Assembly (NCBI GenBank): GCA_025677815.1
Contig: JAIXMP010000002.1
Location: forward strand, 558,001 to 622,000
Origin: Phascolomyces articulosus
Lineage: Eukaryota; Mucoromycota; Mucoromycetes; Mucorales; Lichtheimiaceae
DNA: 64,000 nt
Direction of reading: 5' to 3'
How positions within the stretch are numbered: the stretch's first letter is position 1; every line of letters starts with the position of its first letter. A model generated the notes under the pieces. It did no database searches. It saw only the letters and a list, made by a program, of their open reading frames with translations, and had not been told where the DNA came from. The position numbers and the translations under genes are program-made. This document shows positions 45,331 to 58,400 of this stretch, piece by piece.

Positions 45331-47266
45331 CTCGTTTATCTTCTGTTGTTGTATATGTTGTTTTTCGGGTAAGTGATTTTGAGACTTGCAGGAATGAGGC
45401 GAGATATCAGGTTTTTCTTAAATCTGTATTTATGTAAATATTCGATTTAGTTGTTAAGCATCTAACTTTTTTTAAAGCATTTAGATATAGCATCATTACC
45501 ATAGTAACATCATATATATTGATAATGGATCCAACGCGTCCTCTCCAAACGTTTTCAAAAGAATCCCATTGACTTTCGTTGGTGTTGTGGGGAAGTAGGA
45601 TAAAATTGTCAATCACCAATTGATTAAAAGGTATTTTGTTACTGGTAATACTTTTGTCTTTCATATAAAGCTAGAGTTCTAACCTCCCCCCCATTAGTAT
45701 TTTTAATAACAAAAAAGGTAAGTGTTTTAAATTCTAAACAAATAGAAGCCTCAATTCACCTGTTTCTCAACTAGTTTCCATGGTGATTAGACAAACTGAT
45801 AAGGCACAAACGCAAGTTGTGATTTTTGCTGTGGTGACCTTCCATTTGCTGGTGTTTTTATGCTTTGGAGACATCTTACCGTAACTTGGTGTAATTTTAT
45901 CCAAAATGAACACGCTATAGCTCAAAAAATCAGCTCAACGAGTAGATTCAGATCGCCAGTGTTTAAAGGCTGAGTTTGGACTATGTGTTTTCCAAATCCT
46001 TTTATTACTGTAAGTGGTGTTAGAAGTAGCTGTTTATTATCAGGAATGGAGTACTGTTCTTGATCGTCTGGAGGAGTATAAAGATTTGATTTTCTAACTT
46101 CTGAATGATTCATTAATAAAACTCTTGATCAAAAAAAAAAGAAAGAAGCAGCAATGAAGTGTAAGAAAATAGAAAAGATGAACTGGCCTTTATTTGATAA
46201 TAATTTGTTTGTCTATTTATATTAAATTGGTTAATCACAATTTGCTAAAGCTTTATCACTTTCTGAGAAAGATTTATCACTTTTGGTCATTAGACATGAG
46301 AATTTAAAAATATATTCGGAATTTTCTTTGCATCTATGAATATTATTTTTCCAAGGTGGTTTGCATAGATTAGCATCAAAATTATAAATATTCAAACAGA
46401 CACACATGTTTTTAAAGCTTTTATATTGATATATAATATACTTACTTTTAACCGATATCATCCTCCAAAAAGATTTAATAAACTTTATTATACCATACAT
46501 AAATACATCAGGCTGATGTTCTTTCACTCTATGAATTTTTCTATGTTGTAGCTGATCAAATATGTACACAATTACAATAATAATAATGAGTTATCTCTGG
46601 GAGTAAGCGTGGGTCACAAACCATTGTCACTAGCTATTTGGCCGGTTCTATTGTCTAAATGGCATCATTTGAAGTAACAGGTAAATGTTATACAAAACGC
46701 TTATAACCTATTTATACACCATTGGAGGCAGTGATTCGTTTGTTATACAACGAACAGATGTATTCCCAATATTCTTTCTTGGGTCCACTCTTGATAATCA
46801 TATCGTTCTTTGTAGCTTGGAATGAGAGAAAGTACCTGTCCGTATTATTATCTGACGTTAAACATTGAAAACATTTTTGGCCGAGTTTCAAAAACAAGTG
46901 GATGCACCAAAATGTGGAATCAAAAAATAATTCAATTGCTTCTACCACAAGTTCATAATATGGTGGTAAGATAGAGAAAAAGTGATACTACTTTGATATC
47001 ATGTACTATTGTATACAGATATTATAAACGATTATTAGATAACTAATTGTTATTTTTACAATAATAAATGGTAGTAAATACATCGGCTTTTGAATAATTT
47101 TCATATAATGTCTTACCAGACGCTGGATTATAGGAAATTTAATGAAAACCAAATTTAAAGTAATCTAACTCCTGTCTTATTATATACATAATTCATATAA
47201 TTGAGAATCATGTGTGTCTTAAAAAAAATGAAAAGGCAACTTTTACTGCTTTATTAATGATAATTT
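45331..47266. other. Spacer with unassigned minus-strand open frames
   Basis: Four minus-strand open frames (45407-45664, 45922-46113, 46231-46569 and 46712-46948) have somewhat protein-like composition, for example NFILLPHNTNESQWDSFENV, DDQEQYSIPDNKQLLLTPLT and FWCIHLFLKLGQKCFQCLTS. They may be pieces of one or more decayed genes on the strand used by the HET and MFS genes. I found no convincing splice junctions linking them and no known domain, so they are recorded as fragments only. Confidence 0.3.
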
Positions 47267-48967
47267 CTATTGAATTAAAAACTTTTGTTTTGGTAGACAA
47301 TAATGAGTGAAAACATAAGGAGCGGGCGGATCTTCTATATAACATGTACCAATGGCTTTATAATATGTTTCTCCTTGCTTTTTTTTAATTATTGGGTAAT
47401 AGTACCAATTACTTTTTGAGCCAGGCCGTTGGTCTTTGAAGGGAATTCCAGAAAGAAGTACATAACGTGAAAAATCATCATTCACAGCTTCTGTTAAATC
47501 GTCAAAATGAAATGTTGTAGGAGGATCATTGCAGGTGTAAAGAATCCAGCATAAGTTTTGTTTTTTGATCTTCATAAACTTTGATAAAATTTTTAGTTTG
47601 GTAGAGATTGATGCAAGAGAATGGTCACTTTTGAAATAGTCTTCTTTATGAATTTTGGAATCAAAACTGACATATGTTTGAGAAGATATCTGGAACATGA
47701 TAGTTTTGTTTGTTCCAATGATTTGAGCATTTACATTGAGCTTATACAATGATGTTTGGTTGTCTTGGATAGGCGGCAAATCATCGTATGATATATCGAG
47801 AGAGTCTTCATTGGCTAATTGTTGGTTGTTCGTAAGATAAGAACACGTAACATGCATGGTATTTCCAATTATGTCGTAGTTTTGAAAGGATGAAATTGTA
47901 TTAATCCAGTATTGATATTGTCCATGAAAACCAGTCCACGATGGCAAAAACTTGTATTTTTGAATTGTTGAATTATAATCTTCACTACTTTTTTGAAAAG
48001 CCAACATGTTGATACTTTTTTTTGCCAATAACCCATAAAATCGAATCATCAAGTCCTCAATTGACTGGTCGTAATCAACACTGATCATATCCATGATATC
48101 TGGGAAAAGATGGATAAGAGCAAACACTCGATCATGTTCTTTTGTGCTTGTTCGCTGATGGGCATGATATAAAATTTCGCACACGTTGGTTTGCGAAAGT
48201 GGTTTTCTTAATCCGTATATTATACTTGAATCAGCGACCTCCTCACCCCAGATGTGACAATCGTTCATTATAAAAAGCAATCTTTTTGATTTTAGAGCTT
48301 CTTCCAAGGTCCATAAACGTTTAAACCATTCGCACTGGCGTATGTCTTCGAATGTGGAACGAAAGATCAATGCTTCCGGTAAGAGTGCAACAGTACAATA
48401 AGCATTGCTGTAGATATGATGCATGTTACGTATTTCACGTTGCTTTTCTTTTTTATTGTCTTGATTGATACACATTTGGTCGTACCATATATAGTTGATG
48501 TTGGTTTGTTGACAAATCTGTTGAATAACGCCTTCAAATTTGACGTACTTCACATTTTGTAAAAGGTGAATATAGTCTTTGAGTATAGTCCCTAAAACGG
48601 TATTTATTCTCCACAATTTATGATTTTCGAAGGTCTTGGTATAGGGAATGACTTCTTCACAAGAAAGAATCTTGTCGGGCGAAATAATCTTGTGTTTACC
48701 TTCATCGATGCGTATGCTTTTTCCAGTGGCTTCATCCAGTACCATATCTCCGGATTGGTTCCAAGAATAGGATAAAGTACAGTAGCCTTCATTTACCTGA
48801 GAACTATTTACTACTTTCATATCAGAGATACGAACAAGTTTGCTAGGCATAAATTCTGTTTTCGGCAATGAATCCGGTACTGCTTTTAGTGGCTCTTCCG
48901 TTTCAACTAATATTTTTGTGCTATCTCTTCGATAACACCATCTTGCAGTCTTGTACTCAATATACAT
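47267..48967 (-). CDS. HET-domain (heterokaryon incompatibility-type) protein
   Basis: An intronless gene of 566 residues. The HET domain covers about residues 60-225. Its three blocks are clear: YCTLSYSW at 62-69; INYIWYDQMCINQDN at about 157-171, followed by REIRNMHHIYSNAYCTVALL; and WFKRLWTLEEAL at about 214-225. After it come HQRTSTKEHDRVFALIHLFP, usual in fungal HET proteins, and a long C-terminal region ending LPKQKFLIQ. In ascomycetes HET-domain proteins trigger cell death after fusion of unlike individuals. In Mucoromycota their role is not established, so only the domain is asserted. A decayed copy of the C-terminus lies at 38042-38344. The lack of introns contrasts with most neighbours. 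Confidence 0.85.
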   Translation of the reverse strand: MYIEYKTARWCYRRDSTKILVETEEPLKAVPDSLPKTEFMPSKLVRISDMKVVNSSQVNEGYCTLSYSWNQSGDMVLDEATGKSIRIDEGKHKIISPDKILSCEEVIPYTKTFENHKLWRINTVLGTILKDYIHLLQNVKYVKFEGVIQQICQQTNINYIWYDQMCINQDNKKEKQREIRNMHHIYSNAYCTVALLPEALIFRSTFEDIRQCEWFKRLWTLEEALKSKRLLFIMNDCHIWGEEVADSSIIYGLRKPLSQTNVCEILYHAHQRTSTKEHDRVFALIHLFPDIMDMISVDYDQSIEDLMIRFYGLLAKKSINMLAFQKSSEDYNSTIQKYKFLPSWTGFHGQYQYWINTISSFQNYDIIGNTMHVTCSYLTNNQQLANEDSLDISYDDLPPIQDNQTSLYKLNVNAQIIGTNKTIMFQISSQTYVSFDSKIHKEDYFKSDHSLASISTKLKILSKFMKIKKQNLCWILYTCNDPPTTFHFDDLTEAVNDDFSRYVLLSGIPFKDQRPGSKSNWYYYPIIKKKQGETYYKAIGTCYIEDPPAPYVFTHYCLPKQKFLIQ

Positions 48968-51092
48968 GATCTATATTATATTCAATGTGTCAAGTCATTT
49001 TCATTATCATTTCTAGAAATTTGAATATACTAAATTTTATAATTACAGATTATAAAGGTACAAATAATTATATTTAAATTACAAGGGTATGTTTTAGTCG
49101 TTCAGATTAAAAAAAATGTTTGCAGCCAGCGGCCTGGTAGGGTAATATGTATTTGATAAAGAAAAAAGAAATAAAAAAATGTTACTTATAAATAAACCTC
49201 TTGCTCTCTAAAACATGTGTGAAATAAACATATATGCAACTGCTAAGCCAGAATCCAAATGCTTGGTACATAATTATTTGTTAACATTATGTGATGAATA
49301 CTCTTAGTGGTGGTGACGGCTTTGGAAACAAGGCATGCTTAGGCGATTGCTTTGAGTAATGTTGTAGAAAAGATTATATGATTCTATTGTCCAGTTTGTC
49401 AAGTACCGTCCTGAACATTTTATAATGGAAAAATTTAGTGTCTAGCCACCACCACAAAAAATAAATCATTTATTCAGTACTAATATTTACTTTTTTTGCA
49501 CTGTTATATAGTAGTATTTTAACCATCCAAAACCTGCTGTCGCATAAAGCAAAAATTGGATCCTTAGTTTGTATTCTTAAAAAATCAAAATCTAGCAGTA
49601 ATACAAAATCATGCATCACGACAGCAGATTGGATATTAGGAAAAAGAATAAATAGCATATGCATTGGCACGATACTTAATCTTAAGCCGGGATCATGGTA
49701 GCGTTTAAAATAATAGAACAAATAGGAAGCAAAATCAATGACCTTTCATCTTTAACTCAATAATAAATTTGAATCATATTCTATCCACTTTGTGGATAAT
49801 AACATAGTGTAGCCAACTGAATAGCTAATGTCAATTCGTTGTAATTTTTTTAAATACTCTATAACTGATTGAAATGAAGAAAGTGTTCTTCATTTTGCGT
49901 TATTTTTTTTTTTACTCTATTATAGTAATAACACATACCAAGAACTTTAGCACTGCTTGTCAGGACAGTTAATCAGTAGTACTTGAGAATCATCAATTAC
50001 CCTCATGTTACCGGAGAAGACTATATCTATGAGAGATAATTTTTGACTTGAGAAACATAATAGGAAGAATTTTTTCAATTAATGGGTATCGTAAAATTCT
50101 AACAGGAGAAAAATCTGAACAATGGTTTATCATTATTAATAAATATATCTTGAATGAAGAAAATCAAAACTATTAAATAATACAGCAAAGAAATGCAAAT
50201 TGATATTTTAAGTATCAACACATACATATGAGATTCATTGTTCACTATTTTCACATAAACATGCCAACTATCTGGTAATTACAGTAAATATCCCACGGTT
50301 TGAAAAAATTGTACACTGTAAATTCCCTAAGGTATGTCTGCTAAAAATTTGACAAGTCGTACAACAGTGAAACTTATTTCCAAATAAATCAAGATTCAAA
50401 AGCAGCACTTTTCAGAGAGAAATAAACAGCTGTCTGCATTAATCACAAAAACTTAATTTTATATTTTTTCTTTAGCTGAGTAACAGCATTTTATTATGTA
50501 CACTGGTAAATTGTGGTTTTTACTCGCTGATATTATAATATTAGATAGAAAGATTTTATTGTATTCATATATAAAAATTTAAAGAGGAAGATCAATATGA
50601 AATAAAATACCAAATAAGTAATAGGTACTAATATACCTCTTTAATGCGCGTAATTATGATTTCCAAAATTATTATAGGTACTGATCATGGGATCGCCTAT
50701 CATCTGTTTTATATTAACCTAATATCCAACAGTAGTAAGTGTATTACTGACTGACCGTGAGTAAGTAACAAAGAAACCGTGCGAATAAGTTTAAACTTTA
50801 AGCTAAATGCATGTGCTATTCTTGAAATTTGGGTTGGACCCATTTTTTTCTCTGCCATTGCCATCATCTCATGGACGCTTTCATGCAAAAAAAAAAAGTT
50901 TACATCATATTTATTTAAAAAGACGTTATTTTCATAATAATAATAATAATAATACATTAATATGTTATTACAAGTGACGTATGCATAAAGTGTGTTGTGG
51001 TGACTATTAACATAATATGGATATATTTTTAATAAAATGCAGAAACGATAACCAAGCTATGGTCGATTTCCTGCTCGAGCTTACTTTTTTTT
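48968..51092. other. AT-rich spacer
   Basis: No supported gene in 2.1 kb. The HET gene's promoter should lie just right of 48967. An 83-codon minus-strand frame near 49470-49721 (reads IQTKDPIFALCDSRFWMVKI) is slightly protein-like but has no recognised family. Confidence 0.4.
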
Positions 51093-53168
51093 TTACAATC
51101 TGTAAATAAATTGTTCGTCTTCTTTATCTGTCTTGTCCAAATAAACATCAGTTTCTTCTCCAGTCTTATTTGCCAATCGACGTTTATTGATGCGACCATC
51201 ATGAATACGAATGACAAGTAAACAACAAAGCGAAAGGAAGAAACCACCAAGGAAGCCGCCAACGCCACCAAGGTATCTTGGAGCCTGAAAATAATGTTAC
51301 AATTTGATTATTGGTTATTTATTCCAGTCCATTTCCTATTCCTTCCCCCCCCTTTTTTTTTTTTTTAAAAAAAAAGCTTCTATGTTACCTGATGTTCGAC
51401 CATCATGAGAGGACCGATAAAATTACCGACAGTATAGGCTACCATGATAGAGCTATTGTAAAAAATCTTTTTTGTATACCCTTTGACATTGTTGCCAATA
51501 ATCGTCACGACAAGGGCATAGGATCCAGTACCAGCCCATGAAAGATAGAAACCGAGAAGCTTAATTGCACCATCTGGAATTGCGCAAAGAATGATCAAAC
51601 CAACAATGCCAATACTAAGCATAAATACGGAGCTATAGAGCATTTGTTTTGTCTTATGTGCTAAAAAGACAGCAACAAAGACACCTAGAGCTGAGGCCAT
51701 ACCAGATGGGATTTGAAGCAACAGTGATTCTTCACCCTAAAATAAAACAATAATTTTTATTGTTGTTGTCAGGCAGTCTCGTTTTTTTTTTCCAACATTA
51801 TCATTCATACATCCTCATCGCGTTTTTAAGAATAGATAATGTATTATAGGTACTTTTTTTACTTACGCTAAACCCCAATCCAAGGACAAATGTTGTGCTA
51901 AATACGAGCATACCGCCATTTTGTAAGCTGATCAACAAACCGGAAATATTGAGCATCCAGTATCGAAGTTCTTTCAAGGCTTCCCACATTTGATAATATT
52001 TGAATTCTCTATTCTTGACTACAGCATTATCACGGGTTCGATCTTTGGCAACAAGTTTTTCTGTTTCCGTCAAACGTAACATAGGATGATCTGGTTTATC
52101 AACCAAGCAGAACCAGGACACAAAACCCAAAAAGACGGTGAGTGATCCAAAGATAATATGACCCCTGTTACATTTTTTTGGAAGTAACGGTGTTATTATT
52201 TGTTTAACAAAGTGATCGTTGGTTTACTTTTTGAACTCAAGTAGCATTGTGAACTGACCATCTCCAATTTTGAATGCCTCTTGCATTATCCATATGAGCT
52301 ATTCCGTACGAAATGGAAGCACCAATAGCGGCACCCACGCCGTTAGACAGGGTAATATATCCAAAAAGAATAGGTTGCTCAGTGCGACGATAAAGCGTGG
52401 CAGTAATCATGTATAATGTTGGCATAGCAGCTGCTTCGCATAATCCAAGTAAGAAACGCATAGCAGCAACTTGAGAAAATGTGTTGCAAGCACCCGTCAA
52501 ACCCTTTCGAAAAGTATATAATTTAGATATATATCTGTTAAATTTTTAAAATTTGAAAGAAGAAATGTATATATACCATAACAATACCCCAGAGTAACAA
52601 TAGGACTGAAAGGTATTTTGCATGTGGTACTCGTTGCAATATGAACTGATTTGGGATCTATATGCAAGATAGTATTTTTACTTATGAATAAATACCAGGT
52701 CTCATTTTACATGTAATTATTTTTATATCAAAGTCAGTGATGTATAACATTACCTGGAAGATCAAATGTCCCAAGTAGAACATGGAACCCAAGATCGAGA
52801 ATTGAGTTCCTGTAAGCGATAGTGCTTTATTAAGTCCAAGAACTGGTGCAACACTAAGTGCTGCTTTGTCACAAAACTATTATACATATATTCATCTATT
52901 ATTAATACAAGACATCAAACTTCTTCATGATTTACGTTTCATTTTATATTACCTGAACAAATATGATAGCACCGACCAGCGGATAGATACGCGAATTAAG
53001 TTTTCTGACATATGCACGCTCTTCAGGAGTACCTTCAAACGATCGTACCGATGTATCGCGGCCTACTCCTTTTTCAGCTATATCATCATCTTTAATGTCT
53101 ACTGCTGTTTTACTAATATCTTCTGTATATTGAACTTCTTTCTCTGTACTCTCGTTTTTAGACGACAT
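51093..53168 (-). CDS. MFS transporter, Dal5/allantoate-permease type, copy 4
   Basis: A full-length but more divergent paralogue of copies 1-3. Exon 1 (from 53168) encodes an acidic, Ser/Lys-rich N-terminus ending VRKLNSRIYPLVGAIIFVQ. Following exons read LSVAPVLGLNKALSLTG and ILGSMFYLGHLIFQ; IPNQFILQRVPHAKYLSVLL; FSQVAAMRFLLGLCEAAAMP with TLYRRTEQPILFGYITLSNG; the central loop with DNAVVKNREFKYYQMWEALK; and GNNVKGYTKKIFYNSSIMVA with GNFIGPLMM. It ends EDEQFIYRL, like the FLYRL end of copy 1. The substrate is unknown. Intron positions after the first segment and after IFQ match the other copies. Confidence 0.88.
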
Positions 53169-54505
53169 GTTTTTTTATCGAAAAAAGAAAGAGTCGATCA
53201 TTCAATCAAATTTATTTTTATATATTTATAGAACAGATGGATATACCATGCGTAATAAAATAAACGTTTCGTAATAATTGTTCACACACCACCAGAAAAA
53301 AAAGGGGTGTGGGGAAACGATTGACTTTGTGCATTGTGTGTGTGTGTGTATGAATAAATGCGTTTGGATCAATCTCTTTTCTCTCGCTGAGATTTCTCTC
53401 TTGCAAAACAAGAAATAAATGATGAGGGATGTGGTTAGTACTACCATTATTGTGTGTTTTGTGTGGGGAGCGGGTTAAGGTAATAGAGTTCACACGAGAC
53501 ATCTTTTTCCTTGAGAATCAAAATGTAGAAAAAGGAGGATAACATTAATTCCCGCGGCATTCTAAACGATTTCGTGATACAAGGGTTTTTATTTTCCTTG
53601 ATGCCAAGATTGTAGATTTCTTTCAAACCATTTTGGTAAATAAGCACTTTGCCGTTTATAAAAAGTTATTTTTGATCAAAGAATCAAAAGAAGAATATCA
53701 CCAAATAAAGTTATTTCTATCAATTCTTTTTTGAATTTTTGACAATAAATGGTGAATTCTTTTCATAATGATCATAAAGTGAAGTGTACAATCATTATTA
53801 GCATTTTTAGTTCTATTAAAATTTTTTAAGTGCCATATAAAATATAACTTTTTTTAGTTTACAACAATAGATAAAATTATATATTTATATTATTTTCCCA
53901 TAGGTATATGCTGAACGATCGCACAAATCGAAAAATAGTCGCGTTTCTTTATTCTCTCACTCTCTTAATGTCACCTGCTTTTTTGGTTTAACAAAAAAAT
54001 ACCATTTAATAACAACTGTATCATAATACAAGATCTTAACCTGTTTACGATATAACTCCCTTTATTCCCATTTGTTACCCTGAGAATTTGTGATATGTAA
54101 TTGTAGTGTGATTTTCATTCGCCAACTATTATTTTTACGTAACCATTGATTGGTGGGATGAAGCAACTTTGACATGCACAACAATGTATTATAGCCTGTA
54201 TTTTTTGTTAAATTCATTTACTAAAAAAGCTCTTTATGGATATTTACCAGGAATGTAAAAGGTCCCCATATAGGAAGTAAATACTACTGATCATCACTAG
54301 TTTTTTTAACCCATGATATACTATGCTGTCATTTTTATTTTCTTATTCACACGTATTCATTGTTATTTACTAAGGATATCTGTTTCATGGTAATAAAAAT
54401 AAATGTGATATTGTTGATCCGCCAAAAGCAATGAAACTTCATCAGCTCTTGCATGAATTTGCTGTTTAACGTCAGCTGGCGTGGCTTGTAGTAGAAGTTC
54501 CCGAT
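53169..54505. other. Divergent spacer between MFS copy 4 and ELP2
   Basis: About 1.3 kb, AT-rich, with a (GT)n/(CA)n stretch near 53335-53350 and G/A-rich runs. It must hold the promoters of the MFS gene (-) and ELP2 (+). No gene or specific regulatory site was recognised. Confidence 0.5.
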
Positions 54506-57500
54506 ATGGAATCGCAACAAGCAAACACGTATCTTCTTGAGTCCATGCCTGAGATTTCTACAGAATATATCGCGATCGGCTGTAATCGCACAACTCATGC
54601 AGCTGCTTGGGGTGTAAATGGTCTTGTTGCCTTTGGTGCAAGTCAATTGATCGCTTTGTATAATCCTTTGGTAAGAAGAATGATAAAAAAAGTTTTTATT
54701 TATTTTATTTCTTTTCATGCCACAAAAAATAGTAACCAAATAATACTAATTAACTTTATTATTTATAAAAAGGATAAAACTAGTCGAGGTATTCGAGAAA
54801 CATTACCCGGACATGGTGATCGTGTGATTTGCATTGACTTTATTGAAAGAGGTTTGTTTTTTTTTAAGGTTTATTGGAGGGAAGGGGTTAATCCATTGTT
54901 ACAAATAGACTTATAAAAAATGACTTTTTTAATCTAGGTCAAGGAAGCGATCTTCACGATGTTGCACTTGTCTCGGGTTCAGCAGATAATACAGCTAAAA
55001 TATGGAAAAAGAACAACAGTGTATGGGTAAATTCTGCTACATTGGAAGGGCATCAAGGCGCAGTAGAAGCTATTGGATGTATGCGTTCACTTTCGATTGA
55101 GGTGGATCAAGACGATATTCTCGCAACTGGCGCAGCAGATGGGACTATTCGTATTTGGAAACGCCATGTTAAAAACGATACCGAGGGTAATAACGAGTTG
55201 ATTCATGGAATATGATATAAATGTTGGATAGTAACAATTCTCTTACTATTAATTATATAGATGAAGTATCGTTGATGCAAGTTTTGGATTGTGGTAACAA
55301 ATATCCAACAGCACTTGCACTTTCATACCTTCCAGAAAGCAAAGGTGAGTATCGATTTATTATTATTGAATTGTATTATATGGATGAATTCTTAACAAAA
55401 ACACGCAACTCTATATAGTACCCATCCTTGCATGTGCTCATACCGATAAAAAAATTACCATTTTTATTTATCAACATGATAAATTTGAAAAGGGCCATGT
55501 TTTACAAGGCCATGATAATTGGGTTCGTTCGCTTGCTTTCGCCACTTATACTGGAACACAAAATGATGCAACAGCTACCAATCATACATTAAAACCTGGA
55601 GATTTGATGCTTGCTAGTGGTTCTCAGGATCGATACATCCGTCTTTGGAAAGTATCACCTCATACACCTCCACCATCAAAACCAGTAACACCTCAACAAC
55701 AACAAAAAGATGATATCTCTGATGATTTACTTCAAGCTTTACAAGAAAGTGCTTTGTACGTTTTTTATTGTGTTTGTCTTTATTTGAGCATCTGGAAGAT
55801 CAATTTCATTAACATCGTTCAATTTAACAACCCTGTAGAACAGGCGAAGCTGTTGAATTAAGTACTAAAGCACATCTTGTTGATGTGAAAGATTTAGATG
55901 ATCCATCCAAAAAGAGACAATATTCGCTTATGTTTGAAGCACTTTTGATGGGCCATGATGATTGGGTTTATAGTGTATGCTGGGAAAGACCACGAATCGA
56001 AAAAGGTAAATAGAGTATTCCAATTTTACAGTTTAAGCAAAAACAGAAAAAAGCTTATTAATGAATGTGACATTTTATACTTTAAACCAGATACCAACGG
56101 TGAAAATCGATTTACACAACCCATGCGTCTTTTGTCTGCATCTAGCGATAAATCCATGATGATTTGGAGTCCTGATCCTGCTACAGGTGTTTGGGTGAAT
56201 GAGGTATAGTAGCTTGGATGGTATTTATTATCGATAAGCATGACAAAGACAGAAAGTAAAAGATTCCCCGTTTATGTACTAATAACTCATTTTTATTATT
56301 AAAACAACAACAAAAAGGTTCGAATGGGTGATATTGGTGGTAACAGCTATCTTGGCTTTTGTGGTGCTTTATTTAGCCCTGAAGGTCATCATGTATTATC
56401 TCATGGTGCTAACGGCTCTTTCCATTTGTGGAAGGATATTTCCTCAGATGCAGGTAAAAGGGTTAAAAATTAGTAATAAATATGAGGGCTTCTCTTTAGA
56501 ATGAAATACAAACGGAACTAAATAATTACTCTACTTAATTTTAAAAATAGATGATAATCATTGGACACCCGAAGTTTCTATTAGCGGGCATTTCAAAGCC
56601 GTTGAAAGTGTTACATGGGATCCTAAATCACGATTCTTATTATCGGCTAGGTAAGCATAGATATCGTGGGAAACGTAAAGAGAAAGAATAAGGTGAAATA
56701 ACAAACAAAAGCGATACTAACGAGTCAGTTGGGTTATATTAGTTTGGATCAAACTGCAAGGTTATTTGCTCCTTGGAATAGACAAGTGGATGGGCAAGAT
56801 GTCACCACTTGGCATGAAATGGGAAGACCTCAAATCCATGGTTATGATCTGAAATGTTTATCGTTTGTTCATGATTGGCAATATGTCAGTGGTGCTGATG
56901 AAAAAGTGTTGCGTGTATTTGATGCCCCACGTTCTTGTGTAGCCAGTTTAGCAGTATTGACTGGTGAAAAGAATATAAAGGACGAAACGGTAAAACAATC
57001 ATTCATTCTATTAATACGTTGTGGTAGGAGAATTGGAGTGAATTGTACCTCTTCTAGAAAAACATAAACTTATTATTTTGTAAAACAAAAAAATTACACA
57101 GGAAAGCCGTCCAGTCGGTGCCAGTGTACCAGCATTAGGATTATCCAACAAGGCTGTATTCGAAGGTGATATTAATGAAATGACTGCTGCTGCTGATGAA
57201 GACCATACGGCCCTGCAAAGTTATACACATACTACATCTACTCCAACTTCATTGATGGAAGTGATGAACCATCCACCTTTCGAAGAACATCTGTTACAAC
57301 ACACACTCTGGCCTGAAGTGGAAAAGCTTTATGGTCATGGTTATGAAATTATGTGTGTCGATTCTACACACGATGGAAAATATATTGCTACTGGATGTAA
57401 AGCAGCAACTGCTGAGCATGCCGTGGTGCGTCTTTTTGATACATCCAATTGGAAAGAAATCAAGACCAAGATCGCTGCTCATGCATTGACAGTAACACGC

Positions 57501-58235
57501 GCTCGCTTCTCACACAATGATCAATGGCTTCTTACAGTATCTCGTGACCGTCTTTGGTCATTGTCAAAGCAAGTCGACGGTGATGATCCTGAAACACCTT
57601 ATCAATTAGTAGCTAAGAACAAGGCCCATGCACGTATTATTTGGGATTGTTCTTGGAGTCACGATGATGTTATGTTTGCTACAGGTTCTCGTGATAAGAC
57701 AGTTAAGATTTGGACACAACAAGGTGAGACATTTGGTTGTGTTGCTACAATCAAGTGCGCTGAAGCCGTCACATCACTTGAATTTGCACCTTCACAAATA
57801 GGTGGCCAGTAAGTTATTGCTTTTTTCAAAAAAGAAAATAATCTATGCATGTGATATGGACTAGGAAAAGTGAAGCATTATTATTTATTAATTTCAATTC
57901 AATGAATTATTTAGATATTTGATTGCAGTAGGTCTTGAAAATGGTCAACTTCAATTACTAAGTGCTACCAATGTCAGTGAATGGGGATTATGGCACAGTG
58001 TCGATAGTCGGTAAGATATTTTTTTCTTTCAATTCCTTTTCTTCTACTTCATCTCCTTCATCATCATGTAGGTTAACCCTCATGTACTAACTCAATTCTA
58101 TCTTTTATTTTTCTCCGTAGATCATGCCATGTAGGAGTTGTACGTTCGTTATCGTGGCGAATTCACAATGGAGCTTTCCAACTAGCATCTGCTGGTGAAG
58201 ATCATTCTGTACGAATTCTTAACGTAAAGCTTTAA
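54506..58235 (+). CDS. ELP2: Elongator complex protein 2 (WD40 repeat)
   Basis: The double-WD40-propeller subunit of Elongator, which modifies wobble uridines of tRNAs. About eleven exons cover it. The first is 54506-54671 ([20 protein letters not shown], the usual Elp2 opening). WD repeats follow: [80 protein letters not shown]. Diagnostic Elp2 segments are [20 protein letters not shown], then [15 protein letters not shown], then [15 protein letters not shown] (56729-56900). The second propeller continues through [14 protein letters not shown] (57674-57720) and ends with a stop at 58233-58235. Other Elongator subunits are not in the window. The gene is convergent with the next gene, 165 bases away. 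Confidence 0.92.
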
Positions 58236-58400
58236 AAAAATCAACATTCTTACATTTGTGATATTATTTCTCCCTTGTTTTCCTCACAACCAAATCCTCT
58301 CTGTCCCCCCCTCTCTCTTTATTCTCCAAAATGCAAATTATTACATCCATGCCCTCGTACTAAAAAAAGTAAATAAAAGATGAACAAACTTACTCCTTTT

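Noticed and set aside
28876..53168. A metabolic gene cluster around the MFS transporters
   Set aside because: No biosynthetic enzyme lies between the copies; only transporters, a HET gene and mobile-element remains are present.
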